DNA of 64,000 nt from Fictibacillus norfolkensis (GCF_014836645.1 NZ_JACSQM010000003.1:496001-560000), one strand, 5' to 3'. Counted from the first letter of the stretch, positions 53,308 through 62,401 are shown. Notes: a model not told the origin generated them from the sequence alone. Numbers and translations are program-made.

Positions 53308-54240
53308 CTATTTTTGTTTTTCAGCGACCCTCAATTTTGCTGAGCGTGATCTTCTGTTTTCTTCAAGCTCATTTTCTGTTGGTACGATCGGTTTTCTTGT
53401 GATGAGTTTTAATTCTGGTTTGTATTCTTCAGGAATAACCGGCAGTCCTGGAGGGAGTTCCGGACCTGTGCTTGCTTTTTTTAGGATATTTTTACACGCA
53501 CGATCTTCTAAAGAATGGAAGGTGATAACCGCAATCCTGCCACCGATATCTAATAGTTCAATGGAATCTTGCAATGCATCTTCAAAAGCGTTCAATTCAT
53601 CATTTACAGCGATACGAATGGCTTGGAATGTCCGTTTTGCAGGATGTCCGCCTGTTCTTCTTGCAGGAGCAGGTATAGCATCCTTTATTATTTCGACAAG
53701 TTCTCCAGTTGTTTGAATCTCTTTTTTCTCACGAGCCGCTTCAATTTTTCTAGCGATATGTTTAGCAAATTTTTCTTCGCCATATCTTGAGATAATCTTC
53801 ATTAAATCATTGAACGGCCATTCATTCACAATTTCTTTTGCTGTAAGATCATTTGATTGATCCATTCGCATATCAAGCTCAGCGTCATGTTGATAGCTAA
53901 ACCCTCTATCCGCTTCATCTAGTTGCGGAGATGAGACACCTAAATCAAATAGGATGCCATCCACTTTATGTATGCCACGTTTAGAAAGCTCTTCTTTAAT
54001 ATGACGGAAATTGCTGCGAATAATCGTATACTTTCCTTCATGTTCCTTTAGAACCTGACGGGCGTTTTCAATAGCAATGTCATCTTGATCAAATGCATAT
54101 AGATGGCCAGTTTCTAATTGAGACAAAATAAGTGCACTATGACCTGCCCCACCTAACGTACAATCAACATAAATTCCATCTGGTCTCACGTGTAAAGCAT
54201 CTACTGATTCTTGTTTTAAAACGGTTATATGGTCAAACAT
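53308..54240 (-). CDS. rsmH: 16S rRNA (cytosine1402-N4)-methyltransferase
   Basis: SAM-dependent methylation of 16S rRNA C1402. 310 aa. [12 protein letters not shown] motif (about 25), [20 protein letters not shown] (about 97), FHSLEDR (about 247). Lies 31 bp after mraZ, standard order. Confidence 0.97.
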   Translation of the reverse strand: MFDHITVLKQESVDALHVRPDGIYVDCTLGGAGHSALILSQLETGHLYAFDQDDIAIENARQVLKEHEGKYTIIRSNFRHIKEELSKRGIHKVDGILFDLGVSSPQLDEADRGFSYQHDAELDMRMDQSNDLTAKEIVNEWPFNDLMKIISRYGEEKFAKHIARKIEAAREKKEIQTTGELVEIIKDAIPAPARRTGGHPAKRTFQAIRIAVNDELNAFEDALQDSIELLDIGGRIAVITFHSLEDRACKNILKKASTGPELPPGLPVIPEEYKPELKLITRKPIVPTENELEENRRSRSAKLRVAEKQK

Positions 54241-54271
54241 GGAAAATTCCTCTCTGCTATAAACTTAAGGG

Positions 54272-54703
54272 TTATAAATCAAAGTCCATCAGACTCTCTG
54301 CAATTTCTCCAAATGAGTCTTCTGACTTTGAGAAGTATTCTTCCCAAATTGATTTACTCCAAATTTCAATTCTATTCGACACACCTATCACTACGCAATC
54401 CTTTTCTAGTTTTGCATAGTCTCTGAGCGGAGATGCAATGTTCACTCTTCCCTGTTTATCTAACTGACACTCAGCAGCTCCAGAAAAGAAAAAACGAGTA
54501 AATGCACGTGCATCCTTTTTCGTGAATGGCAAACTCTTCAACTTTTCTTCGATGACTTTCCACTCATTTAAAGGATAACCGAATACACATTGATCCAATC
54601 CGCGAGTTAAGATAAACTCTGTGCCTAGTTCGTCACGAAATTTGGAGGGGATGATCATACGTCCTTTTTCGTCGATGCTGTGCTGATACTCTCCCATGAA
54701 CAT
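54272..54703 (-). CDS. mraZ: Transcriptional regulator MraZ
   Basis: Ring-forming DNA-binding protein with two SpoVT/AbrB-like halves; represses its own division cluster. 143 aa, with the DxxxR signatures [13 protein letters not shown] and [13 protein letters not shown]. Start MFMGEYQHS at 54703, as in B. subtilis. First gene of the cluster, with GTGG repeats upstream. Confidence 0.96.
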   Translation of the reverse strand: MFMGEYQHSIDEKGRMIIPSKFRDELGTEFILTRGLDQCVFGYPLNEWKVIEEKLKSLPFTKKDARAFTRFFFSGAAECQLDKQGRVNIASPLRDYAKLEKDCVVIGVSNRIEIWSKSIWEEYFSKSEDSFGEIAESLMDFDL

Positions 54704-54712
54704 ATGATCACC

Positions 54713-54757
54713 CCACTTTCTCCCCTAAATCTACCACAACGCTCCACTTTTCACCAC
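54713..54757 (-). promoter_or_regulatory. Candidate MraZ operator: phased GTGG repeats
   Basis: On the minus strand GTGG occurs at the complements of 54754-54757, 54744-54747, 54734-54737 and 54713-54716, spaced 10, 10 and 21 bp, with GGGG at 54722-54725 in the long gap. MraZ of E. coli binds TGGGN repeats with 5-nt spacers, also a 10-bp step. Confidence 0.55.
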
Positions 54758-54775
54758 TACAAGTATTATTCGTGT

Positions 54776-54810
54776 ACAAAAAAAAAAATCCTGCTGTAGC
54801 ACAGGATTTT
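54776..54810 (-). terminator. Terminator after bshC
   Basis: AAAATCCTG / CAGGATTTT stem (54785-54810) with a run of 11 T on the minus strand. Confidence 0.88.
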
Positions 54811-54830
54811 TCCTAAAATAATTTATCGTT

Positions 54831-56453
54831 TTATACGTATACAATCTTATGTTTTCCATTAAATTGATAAGGGTATTGTACAAGGTTATCCACAAGACAG
54901 GAACCTTCTTCATTAATAAATTGATAGATGTTCCAGATTCTTTCTTGCAGGATTCCTGTCGGCTTTAATTGCAGCATGATCTCATCAAATTCGGCAAGTG
55001 GTTCTTTTACCTTTTTTCGAACACGCTGTTCTAGCTTATCCTCCATATAGTCGATCTCTGATAAGATTCTCTTCAAGTTGTGATCCGCAACGGAAAGAAG
55101 CTTCGGATCTATATCTTCTGCTAGCTTTATCAGTTTTTCATAAGAAGAAGTAAACTCTGCTCTTACAGATTGCACTGTTTCATAAGTCTCGATGGGACGG
55201 TTTAAAGTAAACCACTCGCGTTTATATTCTTCCGTACCATTCTCTAAAACTTGTTTTACCGTTAATTTCTTTGAATGAAGCAATTCGTTAACCTCAGCAG
55301 TTACGAGAGTAAATGAAAGCCTTGGTGTTAATATCGGCATCGTCCTATTAAATTGGCTAAAAACCTTTCCAAGAACAGCCCAATAGGCAATTTCACCAGG
55401 TCCAGCAACAAACGATAACACAGGTAGAAGAAACTCTTGCATCAAAGGACGCGTCACGACATTATTGCTGAATTTTTCTGGGTGTTCAACCGCTTCTTCA
55501 AGTAGTTCTGCTTTTGAGATCGTGAAGTCTTTCTCTTTAGAGGAGAATCCATTTTCATCACGATACAACAAGATTCGTTCCTGATCCTTCGTATAGAATA
55601 GATGTGCGTTGTTATCTTGAACCTCTATCGGTGCGGAATAACCACTTTTGCACAGTTCTTCCGTGCGTAAATTAAAAGCCTTATCGATCTCGCTGTTATG
55701 AAGAATCATCTCTTTTAACATCATCGATTGCAGTTTTTTAAAAGCAGGATCTCCAGAATCTAATACAATCAGGCCGTCTTCAGAGAACCATTTGGAAAGA
55801 AGTTTCGCGAAGAACGTAACGATTGAATCTGATTCCTTCAAGATACGTTCTGTCTCTGCAACTAGATCACTAGTAAAAGCTGTTTCACCAAAGGAACGAA
55901 ATACTTCCTTCAACCAAGGTTGAACCTCATCTCTATTCCATTCCCATTGGGAGGCTGAAGATTTAATGCTGCTCGCTGACTTTAATGATACTTTTTTCGC
56001 AGTATTGTTCTTGGGAACCATAACATGGTTGATCTCATCCATATCATGATCTTCACCAGCTATCCAGAATATTGGAACAACCGGAACATTTAATTCTTTT
56101 TCAGCTTGTTTTGCTAGTTGAATGGTACTGATGCACTTGTAGATCACTAAAAGCGGTCCAGTTAAAAGTCCTGCTTGTTGTCCACCAACGACAGCTACAC
56201 TATCTTCTGCATTCAACTTTTGTATGTTCTCTATTGTTTTGGGCGAAGAACCAACCTTTTGATTATAAGAAGTCAGATAATCCGTAAGACCCTGTCTAGG
56301 AAACGAATAACGCTTCAATTCCTGTTGTCTTTTTGCCCATTCATGCTTGTCATAAGGAGATTTATAATCAAAAAAACGGACAACCTCCGCATCTCCGTTG
56401 GAGTACCCTTCTAAAAAAGGCGATGTATGAAGCTGCATTTCCTCCAGTCTCAT
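54831..56453 (-). CDS. bshC: Bacillithiol synthase (cysteine-adding enzyme) BshC
   Basis: Adds cysteine to glucosaminyl malate in bacillithiol synthesis. 540 aa. Family motifs VVGGQQAGLLTGPLLVIYK (about 92), PIFWIAGEDHDMDEINHV (about 135) and VAGPGEIAYWAVLGKVF (about 370); a coiled coil (about 440-500). ATG 56453 has AAAGGAAG upstream; a second ATG five codons later is less well spaced. Confidence 0.94.
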   Translation of the reverse strand: MRLEEMQLHTSPFLEGYSNGDAEVVRFFDYKSPYDKHEWAKRQQELKRYSFPRQGLTDYLTSYNQKVGSSPKTIENIQKLNAEDSVAVVGGQQAGLLTGPLLVIYKCISTIQLAKQAEKELNVPVVPIFWIAGEDHDMDEINHVMVPKNNTAKKVSLKSASSIKSSASQWEWNRDEVQPWLKEVFRSFGETAFTSDLVAETERILKESDSIVTFFAKLLSKWFSEDGLIVLDSGDPAFKKLQSMMLKEMILHNSEIDKAFNLRTEELCKSGYSAPIEVQDNNAHLFYTKDQERILLYRDENGFSSKEKDFTISKAELLEEAVEHPEKFSNNVVTRPLMQEFLLPVLSFVAGPGEIAYWAVLGKVFSQFNRTMPILTPRLSFTLVTAEVNELLHSKKLTVKQVLENGTEEYKREWFTLNRPIETYETVQSVRAEFTSSYEKLIKLAEDIDPKLLSVADHNLKRILSEIDYMEDKLEQRVRKKVKEPLAEFDEIMLQLKPTGILQERIWNIYQFINEEGSCLVDNLVQYPYQFNGKHKIVYV

Positions 56454-56533
56454 TTATGAACTTCCTTTCTACGTATCAATTACATCCTTAACGAGTATAG
56501 CAAAGAACGATTGAAGAACATAAAAAATATGCT

Positions 56534-56917
56534 CTAAATGTCCAAAATACGTGAAACGATTCCATATGTCATCAACGAAAAGTAACCAATTGAAAGAACA
56601 AGAAACTGCAGACGCCAATTTAACCTAAGTATTTTTCCGATAGACAGATCCAAATCATTTTTCCAAATCACATATGTAAAAAGTAAACAGCCGAATAGAA
56701 ATACGAGTAGAAGAATCCAGTAATAAGAATGGCCCCAAATTTCTACAGTCATTCTTTCAATAGCCATAAATAAAAATAACGTTGTACTATCAACACCCGC
56801 CTTAAAGGCTTTTCTCCTTTTTTTCGTAAGCTTTAACACGCTCTTATTAACAAGAAAAAAGACAATATAAGGAACGGTTATTAAAGTAGCAATAATCGCA
56901 CCTAGAACACTTGCCAA
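56534..56917 (-). CDS. DUF3397 membrane protein
   Basis: 127 aa with four hydrophobic segments (about 3-23, 47-63, 67-85, 100-123). Conserved near mraZ and panE in Bacillus relatives; function unknown. Lies 4 bp after the reductase gene and probably shares its transcript. Confidence 0.8.
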   Translation of the reverse strand: MASVLGAIIATLITVPYIVFFLVNKSVLKLTKKRRKAFKAGVDSTTLFLFMAIERMTVEIWGHSYYWILLLVFLFGCLLFTYVIWKNDLDLSIGKILRLNWRLQFLVLSIGYFSLMTYGIVSRILDI

Positions 56918-56921
56918 TCAT

Positions 56922-57809
56922 TCATCCTCTCCTATCCAATGCACTGATCGCTTCATAAGCAAAACGAGAATAAGGGGTTTGAATCTTCAATTCGTTTCCC
57001 CTCTTAATAACCTCACCCGTAATACTCTCAATTTCCGTTTGCTTACCACTCTCTACGCTCTTTAACATTGAAGAACGGTTTAATGAAGTATTTCTGCATA
57101 GGACTAACAATTCCTTCCATAATACTTCACGCCGTCCTGTCATATTCAATACGGAAACAGCTTCATCAAAAAGTTCTTGCATCATAGAGAGTGCATGCGG
57201 GTTCGTTAAAAGTTCTCCATTTGTTATTCTTAACAACGCTGTAAGTGGATTGATGGATGCATTCATAATTAGTTTTTCATAAACCATTGGCTCCCACTCT
57301 TTTTCTAATGCAATTGGAAAACGACTTGAATGAAGTAATCCGCCCCACGTCTGTTCGGAATCACCTCTATACGAGGAAACTTTTATCCTGCCTTCTCCTA
57401 GATGATGAACGGTCGTATAACCTTTCTTGATCGCCCCGTGCTCAACAACACCAATACTTATTTGTTTTTGTGGCATGCTTTTCAAGAAAGATAGATGACT
57501 GATTCCATTTTGTAAAAAAAGATAGGAAACTTCACTGTATGTAATCAATCCATGTATTTCATTCATCGCTGTTTGTTTAACGGCGATGATACACGATGAC
57601 TCTTCACCAAAATATTGTGCGAATGGCTTCGCATCAACCTTTACAGTTGTATCTGAACCTTTTGTATCTCTATAAGTCAGTCCAGATTTTCTGAGTTCCT
57701 TTGCTTGTTCAGAGCTTCTTGTATATATTACAGGTTCTTGCCCGTTCTGCTTTAAAAAATAGGAAACTAATAACCCGATGGCCCCGCCGCCAATAACACT
57801 TATTCTCAT
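56922..57809 (-). CDS. panE: 2-dehydropantoate 2-reductase family protein (PanE/YlbQ type)
   Basis: Likely NADPH reduction of ketopantoate to pantoate for CoA synthesis. 295 aa. Rossmann motif ISVIGGGAIGLLVSYFL, C-terminal helical domain with YEKLIMNASINPLTALLRITNGEL, which holds the family Lys and Asn. I chose ATG 57809, nine bases after GAGGTG. Other ketoacid reductases of this family exist, so the substrate is inferred. Confidence 0.85.
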   Translation of the reverse strand: MRISVIGGGAIGLLVSYFLKQNGQEPVIYTRSSEQAKELRKSGLTYRDTKGSDTTVKVDAKPFAQYFGEESSCIIAVKQTAMNEIHGLITYSEVSYLFLQNGISHLSFLKSMPQKQISIGVVEHGAIKKGYTTVHHLGEGRIKVSSYRGDSEQTWGGLLHSSRFPIALEKEWEPMVYEKLIMNASINPLTALLRITNGELLTNPHALSMMQELFDEAVSVLNMTGRREVLWKELLVLCRNTSLNRSSMLKSVESGKQTEIESITGEVIKRGNELKIQTPYSRFAYEAISALDRRG

Positions 57810-57860
57810 AATAAAAATCACCTCAACTTACTCGATATTATCATATTCTTAAATCAACCT

Positions 57861-57887
57861 AAAAAAACCTCCCAAGTTCGGGAGGTT
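57861..57887 (-). terminator. Terminator after the carboxylase operon
   Basis: AACCTCCC-GAACTT-GGGAGGTT hairpin followed by TTTTTTT on the minus strand. Confidence 0.88.
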
Positions 57888-57894
57888 CATCTTA

Positions 57895-59433
57895 TTAAAC
57901 CGGATAGACAGGATGCTTTCGTTCACTGAATACCATTTCTTTGTTTTCATAAAATGCAAAACGGTTTGTAAGTTCATCTCTTAAAGCAGAAGGCGCAACA
58001 ATATCATCAATGATCATCTCAGACGCAAGCTTATAAATATCAATATGCTCTTTGTATTCTTGTTGTTTTTGCTGAACAAATTGAATACGCTCTTTTACAT
58101 CTTCAATCTCATTAATCTTGTTAGAATATACAGCGTTTACTGCTGCTTCTGGTCCCATAACCGCAATCTGAGCCGTTGGCAACGCAATACAACAATCAGG
58201 TTCAAATGCTGGACCCGCCATTGCATATAGACCTGCACCATACGCTTTTCGGACGATCACTGAAATTTTAGGTACAGTTACATCACTCATCGCAGCTATT
58301 AACTTAGCACCATGACGTATAATTCCAGCTCTTTCTACTTTCGTTCCGATCATAAAGCCTGGAACATCAGATAAGAAAAGTAAAGGGATCGAGAATGCAT
58401 CACAAAGTGTTATAAAGCGTGCTGCTTTGTCTGCAGAGTCAACAAACAGTACGCCGCCTTTTACTTTAGGCTGATTCGCGATAATCCCGACTGGTTTTCC
58501 ATCAATACGTCCAAAGCCCGTCACGATCTCTTGCGCGAATAATTTTTTCATCTCAAAAAAACTACCCTCATCAATGAGTCCATCAATAAATTCATACATA
58601 TCAAACGGAACGTTCTGATTTTCTGGTACGATCGCTTCTAACTCTCTTCCCGCTTTAGGAGCAATTGAATCAACAACCGGAGCTTTTAATTTATAGTTAC
58701 TCGGAAAATATGATAGATACCTTTTGGCTTCTTCAATAGCTTCAGTTTCATCTGCTGCCAAAACGTCGCCACATCCACTAACAGAGCAGTGCATTCTTGC
58801 TCCACCCATTTCTTCAAGCGTCACTTTTTCACCGATTACTTTCTCAGCCATTCGTGGACTTCCTAAGTACATGGATGCATTTTGATCGACCATGATCACG
58901 ATGTCACAAAAAGCTGGTATATATGCTCCACCTGCTGCTGAAGGACCAAATAGAATACAAACTTGTGGAATCATCCCAGACATTTTTACTTGATTGTAAA
59001 ATATCTTGCCCGCTCCCCGGCGGTTAGGAAACATATCTATCTGATCGGTAATTCTAGCACCAGCAGAATCAACAAGATAAAGCATCGGTACCTTTAATTT
59101 TTGTGCGGTCTCCTGTATGCGAATGATCTTTTCAACTGTTCTAGCCCCCCAAGAACCCGCTTTGACAGTAGAATCATTAGCCATTACACAGACCGTCTTC
59201 CCGCCAACTTTACCTATTGCAGTTACAACCCCATCTGCTGGCAGATCACCTGCTTGATTATTTGCAAACTTAGCATCTTCAACGCTGTATTCACCATCAT
59301 CAAAAAGAAGTCTTAAGCGGTCTCGTACGAACATCTTATTTTGAGAATTGTTCTTCTCATGATATTTTTGTGCACCACCAGCTTCTATTTGATCGATCTT
59401 TTCCTTTAATTGATTTTCTAATTTTGCTACCAT
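57895..59433 (-). CDS. Acyl-CoA carboxylase, carboxyltransferase subunit
   Basis: Transfers the carboxyl group from biotin to an acyl-CoA. 512 aa in two crotonase-fold halves: ADGVVTAIGKVGGK...GPSAAGGAYIPAF in the N-half and FGRIDGKPVGIIANQP...VPKISVIVRKAYGAGLYAM in the C-half. Similar to B. subtilis YngE and to propionyl- and methylcrotonyl-CoA carboxylase beta subunits. Last gene of a three-gene operon; a palindrome lies just upstream. The acyl substrate cannot be assigned from sequence. Confidence 0.92.
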   Translation of the reverse strand: MVAKLENQLKEKIDQIEAGGAQKYHEKNNSQNKMFVRDRLRLLFDDGEYSVEDAKFANNQAGDLPADGVVTAIGKVGGKTVCVMANDSTVKAGSWGARTVEKIIRIQETAQKLKVPMLYLVDSAGARITDQIDMFPNRRGAGKIFYNQVKMSGMIPQVCILFGPSAAGGAYIPAFCDIVIMVDQNASMYLGSPRMAEKVIGEKVTLEEMGGARMHCSVSGCGDVLAADETEAIEEAKRYLSYFPSNYKLKAPVVDSIAPKAGRELEAIVPENQNVPFDMYEFIDGLIDEGSFFEMKKLFAQEIVTGFGRIDGKPVGIIANQPKVKGGVLFVDSADKAARFITLCDAFSIPLLFLSDVPGFMIGTKVERAGIIRHGAKLIAAMSDVTVPKISVIVRKAYGAGLYAMAGPAFEPDCCIALPTAQIAVMGPEAAVNAVYSNKINEIEDVKERIQFVQQKQQEYKEHIDIYKLASEMIIDDIVAPSALRDELTNRFAFYENKEMVFSERKHPVYPV

Positions 59434-59450
59434 GATTTACCTCCTTCAAG

Positions 59451-59468
59451 AGAATGAGCGCTCGTTCA
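59451..59468. promoter_or_regulatory. TetR-type palindrome before the carboxyltransferase gene
   Basis: TGAACGAGCGCTCATTCT on the minus strand, 7 of 9 base pairs symmetric. It resembles operators of TetR-family acyl-CoA regulators (Bacillus FadR consensus TGAATGA-N4-TCATTCA). It overlaps the start expected from a CATACAAT -10-like element at 59470-59477. Confidence 0.55.
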
Positions 59469-59487
59469 GATTGTATGCACGCTAATT

Positions 59488-59700
59488 TTATTTTAGTGTA
59501 ACGAGTACGTCGCCCTCATTCACAAAATCTCCAGATGCAAACTTAATATTTTCTACTGTTCCTGCATCTACAGCGTCAACGGGTATTTCCATTTTCATAG
59601 ATTCTAAGATAATAACGGTTTGTCCTGCTGCTACCTCGTCACCTTCACTCACTAATACTTGCCAAACTGTGCCTGCCATAGATGCTGTAATTTCTTTCAT
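59488..59700 (-). CDS. Biotin carboxyl carrier protein of acyl-CoA carboxylase
   Basis: 70 aa, a single biotinyl domain. The biotin lysine is in [11 protein letters not shown]. Similar to the stand-alone carrier YngHB of B. subtilis. Lies 21 bp after the biotin carboxylase gene. Confidence 0.93.
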   Translation of the reverse strand: MKEITASMAGTVWQVLVSEGDEVAAGQTVIILESMKMEIPVDAVDAGTVENIKFASGDFVNEGDVLVTLK

Positions 59701-59721
59701 TTCTCTCTCTCCTCTGTCTAA

Positions 59722-61065
59722 TTATGGTTTTGAAACTTTTCTCTTACTTAAATAGCTAGTGGTATAGTCACCTTTTGTAAAATCTTCTTCTTTCAGGATC
59801 ATTTGAAAGAGTGGTATATTCGTTTTCAGGCCCTCTATCTCAAGTGCATCAAAAAATTCAACCGCATTTTTAATACATGCTTCACGATTGGAATCGCTTA
59901 CAATTATTTTCGCGATCATTGGATCATAAAAAGGTGTAACAGCATTTCCACTATCATAACCCGAATCGATCCTTACCTTCTCAGAGCTTGGCCATATTAA
60001 TTTTTCTATCTTACCAGGTGACGGGAAGAAAGTGATTGGATCTTCTGCATAAAGTCTAAACTCTATCGCATGACCTTTACTCATGATTTCCTCTTGAGTC
60101 AATGGAAGTTTTTCACCTCTAGCTACTTGAATCTGCCATCTTACTAGATCAAGTCCTGTAATACTCTCTGTAACAGGATGCTCAACTTGAAGTCTTGTGT
60201 TCATCTCTAGAAAATAGAAATCTCCGTTTTCGCTTACGACAAATTCAACGGTTCCCGCATTCACATAGTTTACTGCTTCTGCTGCTTTAACAGCCGAATC
60301 AGTAATTTTAGAACGAAGGCTTTCTGTTAAGAATGGTGATGGTGATTCTTCGACAACTTTTTGATTTCTTCGCTGAACGCTGCAATCTCTTTCAAAAAGA
60401 TGAACGATATTTCCATGTGTATCACCCATGATTTGAACTTCAATATGTCTAGCATTCTCAATACATTTCTCTATAAACATTCTGCCAGAGCCAAAGTAGT
60501 TCTTAGCGCGTTGTTGCGATGAGACAAAATGTTTACGCAGATCTTCATTGTTATCACATTTCACCATGCCGATTCCGCCACCGCCGCTGCTTGCTTTAAG
60601 CATTACTGGATAACCGATCTGCTCGGCAAGTTTTACACCTTCTTCAACATCTTCGATAGGTTCGATCGTTCCAGGTACGATTGGAACACCTGCTTGCTGC
60701 ATCGTTTTTCTTGCCATGATCTTATCACCCATCCACTCAATGGTTTGAGGTGAGGGACCTATAAAAGTTATTCCAGCTTTCTCTATCTTTTTGGCAAACT
60801 CATCATTCTCAGATAATAATCCATAACCTGGATGGATAGCATCTACCTTATGTTTGAGAGCGACTTCTAAGATCACTTCACTCTGCAGATAAGATTTCAC
60901 TACCGGAGGTTCACCAATATGTACCGCCTCATCCGCAGCTTTTACAAAAGGGAGGTCTTTGTCTGCTTCAGAATATACTGCAACCGTTTGAATGTCCATT
61001 TCCTTACACGTTTGAATAATCCGCAGTGCAATCTCACCACGATTAGCGATTAATATTTTTTTCAT
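59722..61065 (-). CDS. Acyl-CoA carboxylase, biotin carboxylase subunit
   Basis: Carboxylates biotin with ATP and bicarbonate. 447 aa. Biotin carboxylase N-domain (KKILIANRGEIALRI), ATP-grasp domain with glycine-rich KASSGGGGIGM (about 160), catalytic EMNTRLQVEHPVTE (about 285), and C-domain (EFRLYAEDP). I chose ATG 61065 (MKKILIANRGE), six bases after AGGAGG. Paralogous to the housekeeping AccC; operon context with a decarboxylating-type CT points to acyl-CoA catabolism, as for B. subtilis yng genes. Confidence 0.93.
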   Translation of the reverse strand: MKKILIANRGEIALRIIQTCKEMDIQTVAVYSEADKDLPFVKAADEAVHIGEPPVVKSYLQSEVILEVALKHKVDAIHPGYGLLSENDEFAKKIEKAGITFIGPSPQTIEWMGDKIMARKTMQQAGVPIVPGTIEPIEDVEEGVKLAEQIGYPVMLKASSGGGGIGMVKCDNNEDLRKHFVSSQQRAKNYFGSGRMFIEKCIENARHIEVQIMGDTHGNIVHLFERDCSVQRRNQKVVEESPSPFLTESLRSKITDSAVKAAEAVNYVNAGTVEFVVSENGDFYFLEMNTRLQVEHPVTESITGLDLVRWQIQVARGEKLPLTQEEIMSKGHAIEFRLYAEDPITFFPSPGKIEKLIWPSSEKVRIDSGYDSGNAVTPFYDPMIAKIIVSDSNREACIKNAVEFFDALEIEGLKTNIPLFQMILKEEDFTKGDYTTSYLSKRKVSKP

Positions 61066-61125
61066 GTTCATCCTCCTTCCTGATGTCAACATTACCTTTT
61101 TCGACATAAAAACCAAAAATCCCTT

Positions 61126-61153
61126 TTTGTAAGCGTAAACTAAACGAATATTT
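61126..61153 (-). promoter_or_regulatory. Candidate SigE promoter overlapped by a cre box
   Basis: SigE-like AAATATT (61147-61153), 13-bp spacer, CTTACAAA (61126-61133) on the minus strand. The sequence TTTGTAAGCGTAAACTAA (61126-61143, plus strand) matches the CcpA cre consensus WTGNNARCGNWWWCAW except one base. Seen by eye. Confidence 0.5.
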
Positions 61154-61231
61154 TATTTTTAAAGAATTTTTTGCATAATTAGTATATACTATAACTATAG
61201 AGAAAAGTACAGAAAGACTGGGGGAGAACAT

Positions 61232-61711
61232 ATGTTAAAGTATGAAGTAAAAAAATTATTAGTTAACTATAAAACACTTGAAGAATTTAAGCAGTTCAAA
61301 GAATATGGAGTACAAGAATTGTCAATGCTTGAGGATCTTCAAGAAAATATGATTGAAAACGACAGTGAGTCTCCGTTCTATGGCATTTATTATGGTGATA
61401 AACTAGTAGCACGCATGAGCTTGTATCAGATCGAAGCTGCTTATGATCAATATTTTGATCCTCCACAAGATTATTTAGAACTTTGGAAACTAGAAGTATT
61501 GCCTCACCATCAGACTAAAGGTCTAGGAAAATCATTAGTAGAGTTCGCTAAAACGTTCCACCTTCCGATAAAGACGAATGGCAGACAACAATCTGGCGGT
61601 TTTTGGGAGAAGATGGGCTTTGAAGCTGTAACTTATAATCAAGACCGTGATCGTGGTCAGAATCCTTATGTATGGTATCCAACAGGCGTAAGTGAACAAC
61701 GTCTCGCATAA
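61232..61711 (+). CDS. ylbP: GNAT-family N-acetyltransferase YlbP
   Basis: 159 aa. Acetyl-CoA binding motif HHQTKGLGKSLVEFAK (about 92-107), preceded by the beta4 strand LWKLEVLP and followed by FWEKMGFEAV. Conserved in Bacillus beside rsfA; the substrate is unknown. Start ATG 61232 follows GGGGGAG. Converges with rsfA onto a shared terminator. Confidence 0.88.
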   Translation: MLKYEVKKLLVNYKTLEEFKQFKEYGVQELSMLEDLQENMIENDSESPFYGIYYGDKLVARMSLYQIEAAYDQYFDPPQDYLELWKLEVLPHHQTKGLGKSLVEFAKTFHLPIKTNGRQQSGGFWEKMGFEAVTYNQDRDRGQNPYVWYPTGVSEQRLA

Positions 61712-61748
61712 AAAATAAAAAAGATGGCATCTGCCATCTTTTTTTTAA
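61711..61748. terminator. Bidirectional terminator between ylbP and rsfA
   Basis: AAGATGGCAT-CTGCCATCTT (61721-61740) flanked by A-run on the left and T-run on the right, so it serves both convergent genes. Confidence 0.9.
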
Positions 61749-62314
61749 TTTCTCACAGGAACTTCTACTAACTTCCTTGCCCGATCCATAATCTGCAAAA
61801 CATCTTTATAATCACGGTATACGGTCTCATATTCTTTATTTACTTTACTAAGTTTACTTTTCAGTGTTCCGTTTTCCTTCTTAAGGTTTTGAAGCTTCAA
61901 CAGTAACGCTTTATTTTCCGCTTCTAAGTTCTTTGAAACTGGTTTTTCAGCTTGAAGTTGCTGTAAAAACAGTATGATGTCATTTAAAGAGAGAGGCGTA
62001 TCGCTTTTGGCACTGTTTGAAGGGATTTCATGAAGTACCTCATTATGATTCTCTATGGTTGAAGCAAACTGTTTAACTTTACGTTTATTTCGCTCTTTTC
62101 GTACTTTTTTAGCCTCAGTTATCGCTTTATCATATTGTTTGCGGATGAGCGAGTTCCACCGGAAACCACAAGCAGCAGGTGTTCTCGTTAGTTTCTCTCC
62201 TACCTCTTCAAATGCAACCAGCTGTGTACTTCCCTCTCGAATATGCCGCAGTGTTACCTCAGCAAGAATAGCATCTTCCTCTTTTGTCCAGGCATCCTGG
62301 CGCAAATTTGTCAT
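61745..62314 (-). CDS. rsfA: Prespore-specific transcriptional regulator RsfA
   Basis: Fine-tunes SigF-dependent genes in the forespore and, in B. subtilis, represses itself. 189 aa. N-terminal Myb/SANT-like domain (DAWTKEEDAILAEVTLRHIREGSTQ...FRWNSLIRKQY, about 7-62), basic linker (KKVRKERNKRKVK), C-terminal coiled coil (about 125-175). Start ATG 62314 follows GGGGGGA, which is one arm of a long inverted repeat. Confidence 0.92.
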   Translation of the reverse strand: MTNLRQDAWTKEEDAILAEVTLRHIREGSTQLVAFEEVGEKLTRTPAACGFRWNSLIRKQYDKAITEAKKVRKERNKRKVKQFASTIENHNEVLHEIPSNSAKSDTPLSLNDIILFLQQLQAEKPVSKNLEAENKALLLKLQNLKKENGTLKSKLSKVNKEYETVYRDYKDVLQIMDRARKLVEVPVRN

Positions 62315-62322
62315 TAAGATCC

Positions 62323-62396
62323 CCCCATTTTAGTGGTTTGTAATAAGAATATGCTAGTGCTAGATAAGATAGACTTTTTATTCTACTAAAATGGGG
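62323..62396. repeat. 12-bp perfect inverted repeat flanking the rsfA control region
   Basis: Plus strand CCCCATTTTAGT (62323-62334) and ACTAAAATGGGG (62385-62396), 50 bp apart. The rsfA-proximal arm contains the G-rich ribosome binding site. A possible SigF/G promoter (GAATA at 62379-62383 complement, 14-bp spacer, TCTAGCACTA at 62355-62364) lies between the arms, with low confidence. Confidence 0.8.
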
Positions 62397-62401
62397 AAAA
62401 C

